Assembly (NCBI GenBank): GCA_052039575.1
Contig: JBQGEK010000070.1
Coordinates: forward strand, 1 to 8,889
Length of the DNA: 8,889 nucleotides
Source of the DNA: Patulibacter sp052039575
Lineage (GTDB): Bacteria; Actinomycetota; Thermoleophilia; Solirubrobacterales; Solirubrobacteraceae
Direction of reading: 5' to 3'
The position numbers were made by a program, and so were the translations under genes. This document shows positions 1 to 6,134 of this stretch, in pieces (position 1 is the stretch's first letter; the number at the start of each line of letters is the position of its first letter). Under the pieces are notes generated by a model, which was not told the DNA's origin, searched no databases, and worked only from the letters and a program-made list of their open reading frames with translations.

Positions 1-930
1 GATGGTGGTGCTCATCGCCACCGCGATCGCCGCGGGGAAGGCGGCGAGGATGAACGCGAGCTTGGCGGCGGTCCGACCGTCAGGGTCCTTGACGAACCGC
101 GGGGCCGTGGCTTGGACGATCCCGTAGCCGATCGTCCAGACCGCCATGAAGATCCCGACCTGCCAGAACGACCAGCCCATAACGGTGCGTAGATAGACCG
201 GCAACCCGACGACGAACCAGACGTCGCGTGAGGCGAAGAGGAAGATCCGAGCACCGGCCAACAGGTTCACGGACCGGTTGTTGGAGAACATCTGCCGGAA
301 CTTCGCCGAGGCATCCGGGGTCCCGAGGTCGCCGCGCATCAACAGCAACGTGCCGACGAGACCAGAGGCGACGATCCCGGCGACGCACCCCAGCGCAGCC
401 TGGAACCCGACGACCGACAGCAGCACACCGCCGACGAAGAACCCGACACCCTTCAACGCGTTCTTCGACCCGGTCAGGATCGCGACCCACGTGTACAGTG
501 CCCCCGCGGTATCCGGCGGAACGACGAGCTTGACCGCCGACTTCGACGACATCTTCGTCAAGTCCTTGGCGATCCCCGAGAGCGCCTGGGCGACCATCAC
601 GTACGCGACCACGAGCCACGACTCCGGCACCAGCGCAAGCATCGCGAGCGCCGCCAACTGGAACGACAGTCCTCCGAGCAACGTCGACTTGAGCCCCCAG
701 CGGGCGGCGATGTATCCACCGACGAGGTTGGTGATGATCCCGAAGACTTCGTAGAAGAGGAACAGCGACGCGACCTGCAGCGGGCTGTAGCCGAGTTCGT
801 AGAAATAGAAGAGCACCAGGACACGGATCGCTCCATCGGCGATCGTGTCCGCCCAGTAGGCGCCCGTGACCACGACGTAGTTGCGCAAGTCGCCCCCGCG
901 CCGGTCCGTCGTAGAGCCCGCGGTGCTCAC
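1..930 (-). CDS. arsJ: ArsJ, organoarsenical (1-arseno-3-phosphoglycerate) efflux permease, C-terminus cut by window edge
   Basis: Major-facilitator-type inner-membrane exporter that pumps 1-arseno-3-phosphoglycerate out of the cell. Only the N-terminal 310 codons are present, of roughly 410 expected for the family; the frame is open to base 1. My translation starts MSTAGSTTDRRGG and then reads RNYVVVTGAYWADTIADGA, a sequence characteristic of ArsJ. Many hydrophobic membrane segments follow, along with the loop SGIAKDLTKMSSKSAVK. The start is GTG at 930, overlapping the gapdh stop (GTGA), with GGAG eight bases upstream inside gapdh, so the two genes are translationally coupled. The adjacent gapdh and divergent arsR form the expected partner set. 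The family and pathway are established from Pseudomonas aeruginosa work; assignment here rests on sequence pattern plus context. Nothing looks broken in the visible part. Confidence 0.93.
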   Translation of the reverse strand, partial: MSTAGSTTDRRGGDLRNYVVVTGAYWADTIADGAIRVLVLFYFYELGYSPLQVASLFLFYEVFGIITNLVGGYIAARWGLKSTLLGGLSFQLAALAMLALVPESWLVVAYVMVAQALSGIAKDLTKMSSKSAVKLVVPPDTAGALYTWVAILTGSKNALKGVGFFVGGVLLSVVGFQAALGCVAGIVASGLVGTLLLMRGDLGTPDASAKFRQMFSNNRSVNLLAGARIFLFASRDVWFVVGLPVYLRTVMGWSFWQVGIFMAVWTIGYGIVQATAPRFVKDPDGRTAAKLAFILAAFPAAIAVAMSTTI

Positions 931-1952
931 GGCCGAGGCTCCAACGACGCAGCCACGATCCCGGCGAGCTCGACCCACCGATTGACGTAGCCCCACTCGT
1001 TGTCGTACCACGCGAGGACCTTCACCTGCGTTCGGTCCGTCACCATCGTCGACGGTGCGTCGACGATCCCTGAGCGCGGATCGTCCTTGAAGTCCACCGA
1101 CACCAACGGCCGGGTCTCGAACCCGAGAATTCCGCTGAGAGGTCCGTCCGCCGCGACGCGCAGGAGCTCGTTGACCTCATCGACGGTCGTCTCGCGCTCA
1201 ACCTCGAACACCGCATCGGTGAGCGAGGCGTTGAGTAGCGGGACGCGGACCGCGAGTCCGTCGAGCTTACCTTGCAGCTCGGGGAAGATGAGGCCGATCG
1301 CGGTCGCCGAACCGGTGGTCGTCGGGATCAGCGACACGCCAGCCGCACGCGCCCGGCGCAGGTCCTTGTGCGGCGCGTCGACCATCGTCTGCGTATTGGT
1401 CAGGTCGTGCAGGGTCGTGATCGACCCGCGCAAAATCCCCAGCCCCTCGTGAATGACCTTCACGACCGGTGCAAGGCAGTTCGTCGTGCACGACGCCGCG
1501 GTGAGGATGTCGTGGGTCTGCGAGTCGTAACGGCCGTCGTTGACGCCGACGACGACGTTCAGTGCCGCGCCGTCCTTGACCGGTGCGGCCACGATCACTT
1601 TCCGCACGTCGCGCTCGAAGTACGGGGCCAGCGTCGTCTTGGTCTTGAACTTGCCGGTGCCTTCCAGCACGAGATCAACGCCGAGCTCGTCCCACGGGAC
1701 CTCGCCGGGTGTCGCGTGCGTGCTGTAGCTGAGCGTCGTGCCGTCGACCGTGACCGTGTCGCCGTCCGCGGAGATATCGCGGTGCCAGCGGCCGTGCACG
1801 GAGTCGAACTCCAGCAAGTGCGCGGCGCTGGCCGCGCCTCCGGCGATCTCGTTGATGTGGACGAACTCGAGATCGTCGCGGTCCCACCCGGCACGCAACA
1901 CCAGGCGTCCCATTCGCCCGAAGCCGTTGATCCCGACGCGAACCGGCCTCAT
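927..1952 (-). CDS. gapdh: ArsJ-associated glyceraldehyde-3-phosphate dehydrogenase
   Basis: Cytosolic enzyme that oxidises glyceraldehyde-3-phosphate. In an ars operon it is thought to use arsenate in place of phosphate, giving 1-arseno-3-phosphoglycerate for ArsJ to export. Visible marks are the N-terminal Rossmann motif GINGFGRMGR, the active-site motif ASCTTNCLAP (catalytic Cys near residue 155, counting from the ATG), the catalytic His in TTLHDLTNTQ, and the C-terminal signature WYDNEWGYVNRWVEL. The length, 341 aa, is normal for GAPDH. I chose ATG at 1952 because it places MRPVRVGINGFGR at the family's usual N-terminus and overlaps the stop of a short upstream ORF (ATGA). GTG at 1961 would add only three residues. 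Neither start has a good ribosome site of its own. The stop overlaps the arsJ start. No pgk, tpi or other glycolytic gene is nearby, which argues against a central-metabolism role. Confidence 0.95.
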   Translation of the reverse strand: MRPVRVGINGFGRMGRLVLRAGWDRDDLEFVHINEIAGGAASAAHLLEFDSVHGRWHRDISADGDTVTVDGTTLSYSTHATPGEVPWDELGVDLVLEGTGKFKTKTTLAPYFERDVRKVIVAAPVKDGAALNVVVGVNDGRYDSQTHDILTAASCTTNCLAPVVKVIHEGLGILRGSITTLHDLTNTQTMVDAPHKDLRRARAAGVSLIPTTTGSATAIGLIFPELQGKLDGLAVRVPLLNASLTDAVFEVERETTVDEVNELLRVAADGPLSGILGFETRPLVSVDFKDDPRSGIVDAPSTMVTDRTQVKVLAWYDNEWGYVNRWVELAGIVAASLEPRP

Positions 1953-1996
1953 GCCGTGCACCGGTTCCAGACGAGGAGAACGTTCTGCATCATCAT
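1949..1996 (-). CDS. Candidate 15-residue leader peptide coupled to gapdh
   Basis: A very short ORF, MMMQNVLLVWNRCTA, lies directly before gapdh. It has a better ribosome site than gapdh itself: GAGGG, about five bases before its first ATG. Its TGA overlaps the gapdh ATG as ATGA, so ribosomes ending here could restart on gapdh. That is what is visible. The role (a ribosome-delivery leader, possibly regulatory) is inference. It could equally be chance, with the GAGGG serving gapdh poorly from a distance. Confidence 0.35.
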   Translation of the reverse strand: MMMQNVLLVWNRCTA

Positions 1997-2004
1997 CGGA
2001 TCCC

Positions 2005-2157
2005 TCAGGGGGCAGCCGGCGTCAGTCGCCGGACGATCAGACGCCAGAGCGCCACGATCAGCGGACGCTGCGGCGGGATAGAAGCGACGGCGCGCCCACC
2101 GCGACGTAGCGTTGACATGCGCTGCAGGACCGGGACATCGGGGGCGTTGCTGGTCAT
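2005..2157 (-). CDS. Candidate 50-aa basic small protein in the gapdh leader
   Basis: The ORF starts MTSNAPDVPVLQRMSTLRR and ends LIVRRLTPAAP. It is rich in arginine, with a hydrophobic stretch PLIVALWRLIV near the end. The ATG lies only about six bases downstream of the start of transcription predicted from the divergent promoter, so it would be the first ORF on the gapdh-arsJ message, essentially leaderless. About four fifths of its codons end in G or C, like the neighbouring genes. It matches no family I know. High-GC DNA easily keeps frames open, so it may be a chance ORF in a leader of about 200 bases. Confidence 0.28.
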   Translation of the reverse strand: MTSNAPDVPVLQRMSTLRRGGRAVASIPPQRPLIVALWRLIVRRLTPAAP

Positions 2158-2170
2158 GGCCACGGCGGAA

Positions 2171-2199
2171 ACCGTATCGATTGACTGATATCGATGCAA
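2171..2199 (-). promoter_or_regulatory. Predicted promoter of the gapdh-arsJ operon
   Basis: On the minus strand, TTGCAT (2199-2194) and TACGGT (2176-2171) are 17 bases apart, a sigma70-like layout. Transcription should begin near 2164. The element overlaps the inverted repeat at 2177-2203, so ArsR bound there would block it. Confidence 0.5.
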
Positions 2200-2203
2200 T
2201 CGA
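2177..2203. promoter_or_regulatory. Candidate ArsR operator
   Basis: The perfect inverted repeat TCGATTG / CAATCGA has a 13-base spacer. The same stretch holds the direct repeat TATCGAT at 2175-2181 and 2189-2195. It lies between the divergent arsR and gapdh genes, covers the spacer of the predicted gapdh promoter and touches the -35 of the predicted arsR promoter. One dimer site could therefore control both directions. The operator role is inferred from position and symmetry, as is usual for ArsR/SmtB repressors. Confidence 0.55.
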
Positions 2204-2228
2204 CAGACGTGAATCTTTTGTGTAGGGT
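2200..2228 (+). promoter_or_regulatory. Predicted promoter of arsR, probably leaderless
   Basis: TCGACA (2200-2205), five of six consensus bases, and TAGGGT (2223-2228) are 17 bases apart. The expected transcription start falls within a few bases of the arsR ATG at 2238. The mRNA would have little or no leader, which fits the lack of a convincing ribosome site. Confidence 0.45.
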
Positions 2229-2231
2229 CGT

Positions 2232-2251
2232 AGATCGATGTCCGTCGATCT
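2232..2251. repeat. Inverted repeat across the arsR start codon
   Basis: AGATCGA and TCGATCT are perfect 7-base arms around a 6-base spacer; the arsR ATG sits at the inner edge of the left arm. It shares the TCGAT core with the operator candidate upstream, so it may be a second ArsR site. If the transcript begins further upstream, it could instead be a start-codon hairpin. It could also be chance within coding sequence. Confidence 0.3.
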
Positions 2252-2609
2252 GGAGCTGACACCGAAGACCAAGCGCGCAGCCGGAGCCCCGTGCTGCGAA
2301 CCGGTCGTCTACCCGGACGTCGACCGTGACCAGGCCACCCGCATGGCCGAGATCGCCAAGGCCCTCGGCGACCCGATCCGCCTGCAGGTCATCGACGTGC
2401 TGCGCAAGCACGCCGGCAAGGTCTGCGTCTACGAGCTCGTCCCCCTCTTCGACGTCTCCCAGTCCACGCTCAGCCACCACCTCAAGAAGCTGCGCGACGC
2501 CGGGATCGTCGACTCCGAACGGCGCGGGCTCTGGGCGTACTACTACGTGTTGCCCGAAGCGCTCGACGAGCTCGCGGGCTGGCTCGGCTCACCCACCGAG
2601 CGCGGGTGA
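2238..2609 (+). CDS. arsR: ArsR-family arsenic-responsive transcriptional repressor
   Basis: Winged-helix repressor of 123 aa, expected to sit on the divergent ars promoters until As(III) binds. The core runs from about residue 35 (RMAEIAKALGDPIRLQVIDVL) through the recognition region DVSQSTLSHHLKKLRDAGIV to the wing ERRGLWAYYYV. Candidate metal ligands are the pair Cys19-Cys20 near the N-terminus and Cys63 in GKVCVYEL. This Cys-Cys plus Cys layout resembles C. glutamicum ArsR and differs from the CVCDL motif of E. coli ArsR. The ATG at 2238 keeps the N-terminal Cys pair, which is needed for this site. Divergent to gapdh-arsJ. The known ligand is As(III), so an arsenate cassette without a visible reductase depends on the cell to make some arsenite for induction. 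Confidence 0.94.
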   Translation: MSVDLELTPKTKRAAGAPCCEPVVYPDVDRDQATRMAEIAKALGDPIRLQVIDVLRKHAGKVCVYELVPLFDVSQSTLSHHLKKLRDAGIVDSERRGLWAYYYVLPEALDELAGWLGSPTERG

Positions 2610-2610
2610 T

Positions 2611-2748
2611 CTAGCCGCGTTCGGACGGGCGACGATCCGCTTCGACGCCCAGCGCAGCACGGAACGCGGCCTCGGCCATGTAAGCCAATTCCTCGACCAG
2701 CGCACGGAGCGTGAAGCGATCAAGCAGCACGGCCGCTGGCAAGGACAC
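2611..2748 (-). pseudogene. Unrecognised short ORF, possible gene remnant
   Basis: A 45-codon frame from GTG at 2748 to TAG at 2611 reads MSLPAAVLLDRFTLRALVEE and continues ELAYMAEAAFRAALG to the end. It is an amphipathic, helix-like sequence and looks more protein-like than the other frames here. It ends two bases from the arsR stop, tail to tail. No ribosome site and no family match are evident, and third-position GC is only about 73 per cent. It may be the tail of a gene whose front was lost where the AbiEi-like fragment now begins, or it may be chance. Confidence 0.22.
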
Positions 2749-2768
2749 GATCGCCGGACCAGCGACAG

Positions 2769-3005
2769 GACCCGACGTCCTGGCTCGATGTCGATGGGCT
2801 CGAGCTTCCGGTCACCACGCCCGCGCGGACGATCGTCGACCTGTTGCTCGCCGGCCGTGAGCCGTCCTACGTCCGTCGCGCCATCGCCGAAGCCACCAAC
2901 GACGGCCGCATGACGACTCGTGATCTCCACGCGGCAGCCGCTCGCCGACGGCAACGCTCGCAGCGCCTTCAGGCGGCGATCGACGACCTGGTCGCCGCGG
3001 GGTGA
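2769..3005 (+). pseudogene. Remnant of an AbiEi-like (type IV) antitoxin, C-terminal part only
   Basis: In one plus-strand frame the sequence reads DPTSWLDVDGLELPVTTPAR and continues RTIVDLLLAGREPSYVRRAI, then about 45 more residues to TGA at 3003-3005. The DVDGL..VTTPARTIVDLL stretch is typical of the middle of AbiEi-type antitoxins and related proteins, where it follows an N-terminal winged helix. That front part is absent: the same frame has a stop at 2712-2714, no credible start precedes the homology, and the other frames upstream do not supply it. No AbiEii nucleotidyltransferase partner follows; the next gene lies on the opposite strand. I read it as a truncated leftover of an older TA insertion. 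Third codon positions remain strongly G/C, so decay is by truncation and not by long drift. Confidence 0.55.
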
Positions 3006-3044
3006 GCTGCGAGGTCTACGGTCACCAGGTCACAGCGGAGCCGC

Positions 3045-3326
3045 CTATAGCGGCCGGTACACGTCGCGACGGTGATCGATCCGGAGCACGACGACGTCAC
3101 GGACTTCATCGTTCACGCGGTAGAGGATCCGGTACGTGCCGCGGCGAGCGGACCAGATGCCGTGCAAGTTGCCGCGAAGTGGCTTGCCAACCCGGCGCGG
3201 CTGTTGGACCAACGCTGTCGTCAGGAAGTCGATGACCGCGGTCGCCACTGCCTCGGGCAGCGTGTCGGTCAACGCCCGTCGCGCGGGTGGCGTGAGGACG
3301 AGCTCGTACTCGTCGCGCCCGGTCAA
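3045..3326 (-). CDS. RelE/ParE-superfamily toxin
   Basis: A small 93-aa toxin of the RelE fold. Family members mostly cleave mRNA at the ribosome; ParE members inhibit gyrase. The pattern is clear: YELVLTPPARRALTDTLPE near the start, then VGKPLRGNLHGIWSARRGTYRILYRV, and VVVLRIDHRRDVY close to the end. These match the conserved K-x-L-x-G...R-x-G-x-YR-x-Y and I-x-HR-x-x-Y blocks of the RelE subgroup. That subgroup's C-terminal tyrosine and basic residues are present, favouring RNase over gyrase action. The start is TTG at 3326, overlapping the antitoxin stop at 3323-3325 (TTGA), so translation is coupled. It appears intact. Confidence 0.9.
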   Translation of the reverse strand: MTGRDEYELVLTPPARRALTDTLPEAVATAVIDFLTTALVQQPRRVGKPLRGNLHGIWSARRGTYRILYRVNDEVRDVVVLRIDHRRDVYRPL

Positions 3327-3589
3327 CGACGGAGTGCGCGGACGGCATCGACCCCGCGAACCACGTCGCCCTTGGCGTACGCAGCGTCGGCCTCACGGAT
3401 GTCAGCCAGTGCCTCGGGATCGTTGAGGACCGAGATCGTCTCCTCGAGCTGCGCGAGGTCTTCGGGGCTGATGATCACCGCTGCCTCGCGGCCGTTGCGG
3501 GTAATCGTGACGCGCTCGTGGTGACCCTCGACGCGATCGACGACCTCAGAGAGGTGATCGCGGACACTCCGGAGGGGTTCGGTTGCCAT
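3323..3589 (-). CDS. Phd/YefM (RelB-like) antitoxin
   Basis: An 88-aa antitoxin that should neutralise the RelE-type toxin encoded directly after it and repress their shared promoter. The N-terminal half is a Phd/YefM DNA-binding fold: LRSVRDHLSEVVDRV, then ERVTITRNGREAAVIISPEDLAQLEE. The C-terminal part (NDPEALADIREADAAYAKGD) is the usual flexible toxin-wrapping tail. Size and gene order (antitoxin first, overlapping toxin second) are typical, and the pair resembles the mycobacterial RelBE/RelFG type. The ATG at 3589 has no clear ribosome site. An inverted repeat 29 to 57 bases upstream is a likely self-regulation site. It appears intact. Confidence 0.9.
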   Translation of the reverse strand: MATEPLRSVRDHLSEVVDRVEGHHERVTITRNGREAAVIISPEDLAQLEETISVLNDPEALADIREADAAYAKGDVVRGVDAVRALRR

Positions 3590-3617
3590 GGCGTCAATTG
3601 TGGCGCTTTCCGAGGCC

Positions 3618-3646
3618 GATGTCTACCGCAGACGTATGCCGACATC
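3618..3646. promoter_or_regulatory. Candidate operator of the RelBE-like pair
   Basis: GATGTC and GACATC form a 6-base inverted repeat around a 17-base spacer, which itself contains the smaller dyad GTCT/AGAC. It sits upstream of the antitoxin ATG, where Phd/YefM antitoxins usually bind their own promoter. No convincing -10/-35 pair stands out, and the rest of the gap (3590-3760) shows nothing else. Confidence 0.35.
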
Positions 3647-3760
3647 TCAGCAATCCGAACAGAACCAGCTTCGAGCGTCAAACGTGCGGCAGCCGACCGG
3701 TCCAGGTCGCCGGGACGTCGATGAGAAGAACCGCTGCTCGTGACGCCAGGACTCCACGAC

Positions 3761-6103
3761 CTACCCGCAGTCGCCCACCGCATACGCCTGGTCCCAGCGA
3801 CCGGATCTGGCAGCGTCGCGACCGATCAGCACGCGAAGGTCGCCCCCGTCCCCCCAATCCAGGCCGACATCGGCATCGCCGTTGATCGCCAGCAGCACCA
3901 GCTCATCCTCCGCCTCTCCGGAACCCTGGGCGCCGGCGTCGGCCCCCAGGAGCGTCCCGATCGGCAACGCGTCGTCGTCCGCGGCGTTGCGTCGGAGGGC
4001 CCAGACGACCTCGTGGTAGCGGTCGACGGCGCTCCGGTGCAGCCCGAACCGCTCCCCGACGCCGAGATCGCCGACCGGCATCAGCACCGGCCGCAGGCCC
4101 ACGTCCCGGTCGACCGGCTCGTCGGCCGGATGGCCGTACTCCTGTCGGAGCATGAGCGGGCGGGCGGGCGTGTCGACCTCGACGGGATCGGATCCGGCGG
4201 GAACGTGGAAGACCCGCGCGGTCTCGGCCACCGCCTCGTGCTCGACGAACACGAGCAGTCCGTCGTCGCGGTCGGAGTCCACCACCAGCACGTAGAACAG
4301 CAGCAGCCCGTCGGCGGGCAGGGCGACGGCCTCCGGCAGCGGCGGCAACGCCTCGAGGTCGATCACCGCGACGAACGTCAACGGCTCGTCACCCGCGGTC
4401 GTCGGCCATGGGGTCCCCGGCGGCAGCAGTGGTCGACCGCCGATCCGGGTCCGCCTTGGATCGTTCCGATCCGCCGTGACCTCGTCGCGGGCGTACATCT
4501 CCCAACCCCAGCGCGCCGCTGCGGCCAACGCCGACGCGGCCTCGCCCAGCCCTTCGCGCTCGAGCAGCGTGCGCAACGCTTCGCGGGAATCATTGGATGC
4601 AAGGTCCAGGTCGTCGGCGTCGTCGGCGCCGATGTTCGACCGAGCGGTCTCGGCGACGGGCGCTCGCGTCGGCCAGAGTCGTTCGATCTCCCCGGCCGCG
4701 GGGTCGAGCTCGCCCAGTTCGGCCCGCGGGTCGACACTCTCAAAGCTCGTGGGCTCGGCCCCATGCGGCGGGCCGAAGTGCAACCACGGGACGACGCTGT
4801 CGTCCCAGTGCGGCGGCCAGCCGTGGTCGAGCAATAGCGCGAGGGCGCGACGGCGGACCCGTGCGAGGTCCTGCCCCGCCCTCGCCTGCTGCTCCGCGGT
4901 GACGCCGGGGAGGTTCCCGTACGCGCGCTGCAGGCGACGCCACAGATCAACCGTGTCGTCGTCGGCGAACGGTCCGAGCGCGAGCCGTTGCGCTTCGCTG
5001 GCCTCCAGCGCGTCGTGGGTCCGAAACAGCGCGTGGTGCTCCGGGGGCAACTTCGCGAACGCGTCGCGAAACGACCGGTCCACGACCACCAGGTCCGGCA
5101 TCGCGGCGGGTCGGTTGGTTTCACCGGTCTTCCACCCGAGGCAGACCGCGCAGGGGGTGGACACGGTCGACGTCGCGGCAGCCGCAACGAGCGCGTCGCG
5201 GAGCCCGATGGCCGCGCGCTCGACCTCTGCGTCGTCGAAGCGATCGGTCGGATCGGCGGCAAGCGACGGCGGATCGTGCAGCCGCGCCGACCACCACAGG
5301 ACGGGCGTGGCGGTCGCAGCCCGGCCGCGCAGCGCATCGATGGTGGGTTCCAACAGGACCAGCGGATCGGTCGTCCGGGTCTTCGACGGTGCGACGTCGT
5401 CCGTCTGGTCCCCGGCTTCGATGTCCCAGCGGGCCGTCCGATCGACCCACCGTTCGACCGGGCGCCCCGTCTCGTCGAAGCGCAGCTCGTCGACGCCGGC
5501 AACGATCCTGCCGGGAGATGCCCCGTCGTGCGAGGTGAGCAGCTGCGCCCGCAGCATCCGCGCCCGTCCCGATTCGGGTCGCACGGTGGCGGACACGATG
5601 ACCTCCGGAGCTTCATCGACCCCATCCGCCCAGGTGGCGGAGACGACGACCGTTCCGTCTTCAAGCGTTCGGCGGGCCGAGACGCGGGGCGTATTCCAGG
5701 ACCGACCGGTGACCCACTCGGTGCCGTCGGCGTCCCTTTCGCCGACCGCCACAACGGTCGAACCGGACTCCCTCTCGTTCATCGTCGCAACCGCGAGGGC
5801 GCCTGCCGCGTCGTATCCCACGCGCACCCACCTCCATGCGACGGGTTCTGCATCGAGCCAAACATCACCGTCCGGCGCCAGTGCGTCAGCGACGTCCAGC
5901 TCGTAGGCGTCCGTCCCGCTCGCCAACCGCTCCCGGACGACCCGTCGCTCGCATGCCGGTGCGGCCTCGTCGAGCCACGTGCCGAAGTCCCCGCGCGGGA
6001 GGGATCGCCCACGGGCCAACACCAACCGCAGCAGCCGGCGCATCTCGTCAGGCCAGCGGGCGTCATCCATCGCCGCAGCCTGGCAGGTCCCTGAGACGGA
6101 CAT
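3761..6103 (-). CDS. Large protein with C-terminal DUF1963 (YwqG-like) domain
   Basis: A 780-aa acidic soluble protein with no signal peptide or membrane segment. From about residue 505 to the end it is a DUF1963/YwqG domain: RTRIGGRPLLPPGTPWPTT (near 552), then FVAVIDLEALP, LLLFYVLV, and the closing block LLAINGDADVGLDWGDGGDL followed by VLIGRDAARSGRWDQA. DUF1963 has no settled biochemical role. The first 500 residues match nothing I recognise; they hold the only two visible Cys of that stretch (PCAVCLGWKTGE, near 315) and a Trp-rich middle part. Typical YwqG proteins are some 250-300 aa, so this is an unusual fusion. ATG at 6103 begins 31 nt after the RES toxin stop, so co-transcription is likely. 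ATG at 6070 (MDDARWPDEM) is an alternative start; neither has a good ribosome site. A chance open frame of this length with a real domain is very unlikely. Confidence 0.85.
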   Translation of the reverse strand: MSVSGTCQAAAMDDARWPDEMRRLLRLVLARGRSLPRGDFGTWLDEAAPACERRVVRERLASGTDAYELDVADALAPDGDVWLDAEPVAWRWVRVGYDAAGALAVATMNERESGSTVVAVGERDADGTEWVTGRSWNTPRVSARRTLEDGTVVVSATWADGVDEAPEVIVSATVRPESGRARMLRAQLLTSHDGASPGRIVAGVDELRFDETGRPVERWVDRTARWDIEAGDQTDDVAPSKTRTTDPLVLLEPTIDALRGRAATATPVLWWSARLHDPPSLAADPTDRFDDAEVERAAIGLRDALVAAAATSTVSTPCAVCLGWKTGETNRPAAMPDLVVVDRSFRDAFAKLPPEHHALFRTHDALEASEAQRLALGPFADDDTVDLWRRLQRAYGNLPGVTAEQQARAGQDLARVRRRALALLLDHGWPPHWDDSVVPWLHFGPPHGAEPTSFESVDPRAELGELDPAAGEIERLWPTRAPVAETARSNIGADDADDLDLASNDSREALRTLLEREGLGEAASALAAAARWGWEMYARDEVTADRNDPRRTRIGGRPLLPPGTPWPTTAGDEPLTFVAVIDLEALPPLPEAVALPADGLLLFYVLVVDSDRDDGLLVFVEHEAVAETARVFHVPAGSDPVEVDTPARPLMLRQEYGHPADEPVDRDVGLRPVLMPVGDLGVGERFGLHRSAVDRYHEVVWALRRNAADDDALPIGTLLGADAGAQGSGEAEDELVLLAINGDADVGLDWGDGGDLRVLIGRDAARSGRWDQAYAVGDCG

Positions 6104-6134
6104 CCTTGGCGAACGGGGCGGGGATACCCTCGGG

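Noticed and set aside
1272..2081. Long plus-strand open frame opposite gapdh
   Set aside because: It is the antisense shadow of a clear GAPDH; the translation is Arg-rich with no motifs.
2154..2480. 108-aa minus-strand frame opposite the arsR front
   Set aside because: It is antisense to the well-supported arsR and crosses the predicted promoters; no motif or ribosome site.
2582..2601. Terminator of arsR formed by GCTCGG / CCGAGC
   Set aside because: It is a six-base stem inside the end of the coding sequence, with no T run after it.
2326..2913. 195-aa plus-strand frame across the end of arsR
   Set aside because: It overlaps arsR out of frame with low-complexity Ser/Arg composition, and has no known motif in the part beyond arsR.
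3040..3054. Small GCCGC / GCGGC hairpin at the end of the RelE toxin gene
   Set aside because: It has only five base pairs and no T run, so it is too weak to call a terminator.
4476..6094. Long plus-strand frames (476 and 368 aa) opposite the DUF1963 gene
   Set aside because: They are Ser/Arg-rich antisense shadows. The minus frame carries a recognisable domain through to its stop.
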